DNA from: Diphasiastrum complanatum
Lineage: Eukaryota; Streptophyta; Lycopodiopsida; Lycopodiales; Lycopodiaceae
Assembly: GCA_029204225.1 (NCBI GenBank)
Contig: CM055111.1
Location: 6,774,854-6,838,853, forward strand
Direction of reading: 5' to 3'
Length of the DNA: 64,000 nucleotides
Position numbers and translations under genes: made by a program. Each line of letters opens with the position of its first letter. The first letter of the stretch is position 1. The notes beneath the pieces were generated by a model. It searched no databases and was not told the DNA's origin. It was given only the letters and a program-made list of their open reading frames with translations. Below, in pieces: positions 62,093-64,000 of the stretch.

Positions 62093-62369
62093 TTTATGTA
62101 AGCGAACTCATATCTACGCTTTTCCTGGAGCACCAAAAAAAAACTTATTATATACCTATGCTCTCTACAAACTTTGACAATGTGACTCATCATCATCCCA
62201 AGGACCAGTCAGAGGTAGAGTGCCTTGGGACTGGCACTCGTTTGGCAGCAGGAGCATGTTGTCCGATTCTGGGTATGACATGGAATATTCTAAAATATGG
62301 CAAGAGGCTTATGCAATAAGCCCAAACACTACACAACTGAAGTAGAGAGTCAGAAGTTTTAGAAATAGT

Positions 62370-62918
<549 letters not shown>

Positions 62919-64000
62919 GTTGGATTTGTATCCTCTACTCCCAAATCCCATTTTTAATCTACCTCCATTCATGCTGCATATTTACTCGTGTTGTCGCGCA
63001 GTCTGCATATTAACATGCAAATTCTCACAGACGATGAAAAGACGAAAAGCAAAGGCTGACGTCACACCCTCTTCACGCTCACCGCAGGGAGCTGTGCTAA
63101 CAAACTGGACAACGATTGCAGCCACCCACGATCTCTTACAGACAACACATCCACCATGTACTTTCTTTATCTGCACACTTGTAACATTATGTATATAGAT
63201 ACTGAATACCATTTTCATTAGGGCATGATTTAAGAGGTCAAATGTTGGACGATTAAGTCCTGACGAATAAGGTTAGAAGAAGAGAGTGTATGTAAATGAG
63301 CATCAGAAGCTTATCTGCGAGATAGACGAAGTAGATGCCTCATGCATTCATTCTTTATTGTCAGTAATAAGGTTTTCATTCCTTTACAGATTGAATAAGC
63401 TTCATAGAGCACGCAGTTTCGTCCGCTATTGTCTTGTGCTCTAATGCATTATTGACATGTATACTTGATATACTTAATCTGATACAGCTCTTTGTTCTGC
63501 ATTAATATTGCTATGTTTATTATTCATTCTGTCTAATCTTTCTAGTTGCTCTTTATGGTAATAGACGACTAACATTTAGTCTTGTCTTTCGCGAATCTTT
63601 CGCGACTAATTATCAATCGAGCACAGTCTAGCTCTTCGCGAAACATTTGCGACACATAATTTGTCTTGCTATTCACGACAAATTATTCTTCTGGTGTTTC
63701 ATTCATTAATGTTTGGCTATGTAATCGAGAATGACCGTGATTTCCACCACTAACATTCTGTTCATTCTGATAGGCATAGTCATGCTTATAGAGAGAGTCG
63801 TATAGCTCGTTCCACTATGCACGAACACTTTCTGTTCGAGTTCGTTTCTCAATCGTGTTCGTCTTACCTCCCTATTGAGCTAATTTTTCATTTCTAACAT
63901 ATGACACCTTTCAACTCTCTCTTTTCTCCCTCTCAAAATGCACCAAGGAAGGATTTCTTCCAACTTTTGCCTCTCCAAGCTTTCACCTCCTGTGAAGGAC
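62919..64000. other. Unassigned DNA to the right edge
   Basis: No gene recognised. TTCGCGA(A/C) words cluster at 63585-63645. The style (short AT-rich unique sequence) resembles 40000-40400. Confidence 0.35.

Overview
This is nuclear DNA from a land plant. The evidence is a plastid-targeted ATP/ADP translocase gene with GT-AG introns, a RING-H2 (ATL-type) ubiquitin ligase gene, plant-type Ty1/copia elements primed by initiator-Met tRNA (binding site TGGTATCAGAGC), and decayed Ty3/gypsy relics. Very long (CT)n/(GA)n tracts recur every 5-15 kb. I cannot fix the lineage from the sequence; a fern, gymnosperm or other large repeat-rich genome would fit.

Layout. 1-9.65 kb: copia element A on the minus strand, leaving the window at base 1, with an 888-codon unbroken pol frame. 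A complete 4,562-bp element B (plus strand, target duplication GATCC) sits inside A's 5' LTR. 9.65-13.7 kb: AT-rich DNA with one long CT tract. 13.7-17.36 kb: a 7-bp minisatellite, a gypsy pol relic and copia relic D, which has lost its RT core. 17.36-22.12 kb: element C on the minus strand, inserted next to D. 22.1-29.7 kb: copia relics E, F and G and the 3' end of an H-family element, with tandem repeats. 30.8-32.7 kb: the RING-H2 gene. 33-46 kb: short tandem duplications, two gypsy relics, an LTR-like stretch and palindromic repeats. 46.6-50.3 kb: the six-exon plastid nucleotide transporter on the minus strand. 51-56.3 kb: decayed copia pieces, an unidentified two-exon coding fragment and an array of TTACTCGCC/GGCGAGTAA hairpins. 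56.36-61.55 kb: copia element H on the minus strand, with target duplication TGTAC. 62-64 kb: LTR-like DNA, a 242-bp CT tract and unassigned sequence.

Only two host genes look functional. They are unrelated and the elements around them do not interrupt them. The most unusual content is in elements B and C. Each has gag, two LTRs and a primer-binding site, but its pol is replaced by a long open frame that still aligns, very divergently, with integrase (B) or reverse transcriptase (C) and lacks the catalytic residues. B's gag stays close to that of A, whose pol is intact. This suggests non-autonomous lineages that spread with the help of an A-like element while carrying catalytically dead pol-derived proteins.
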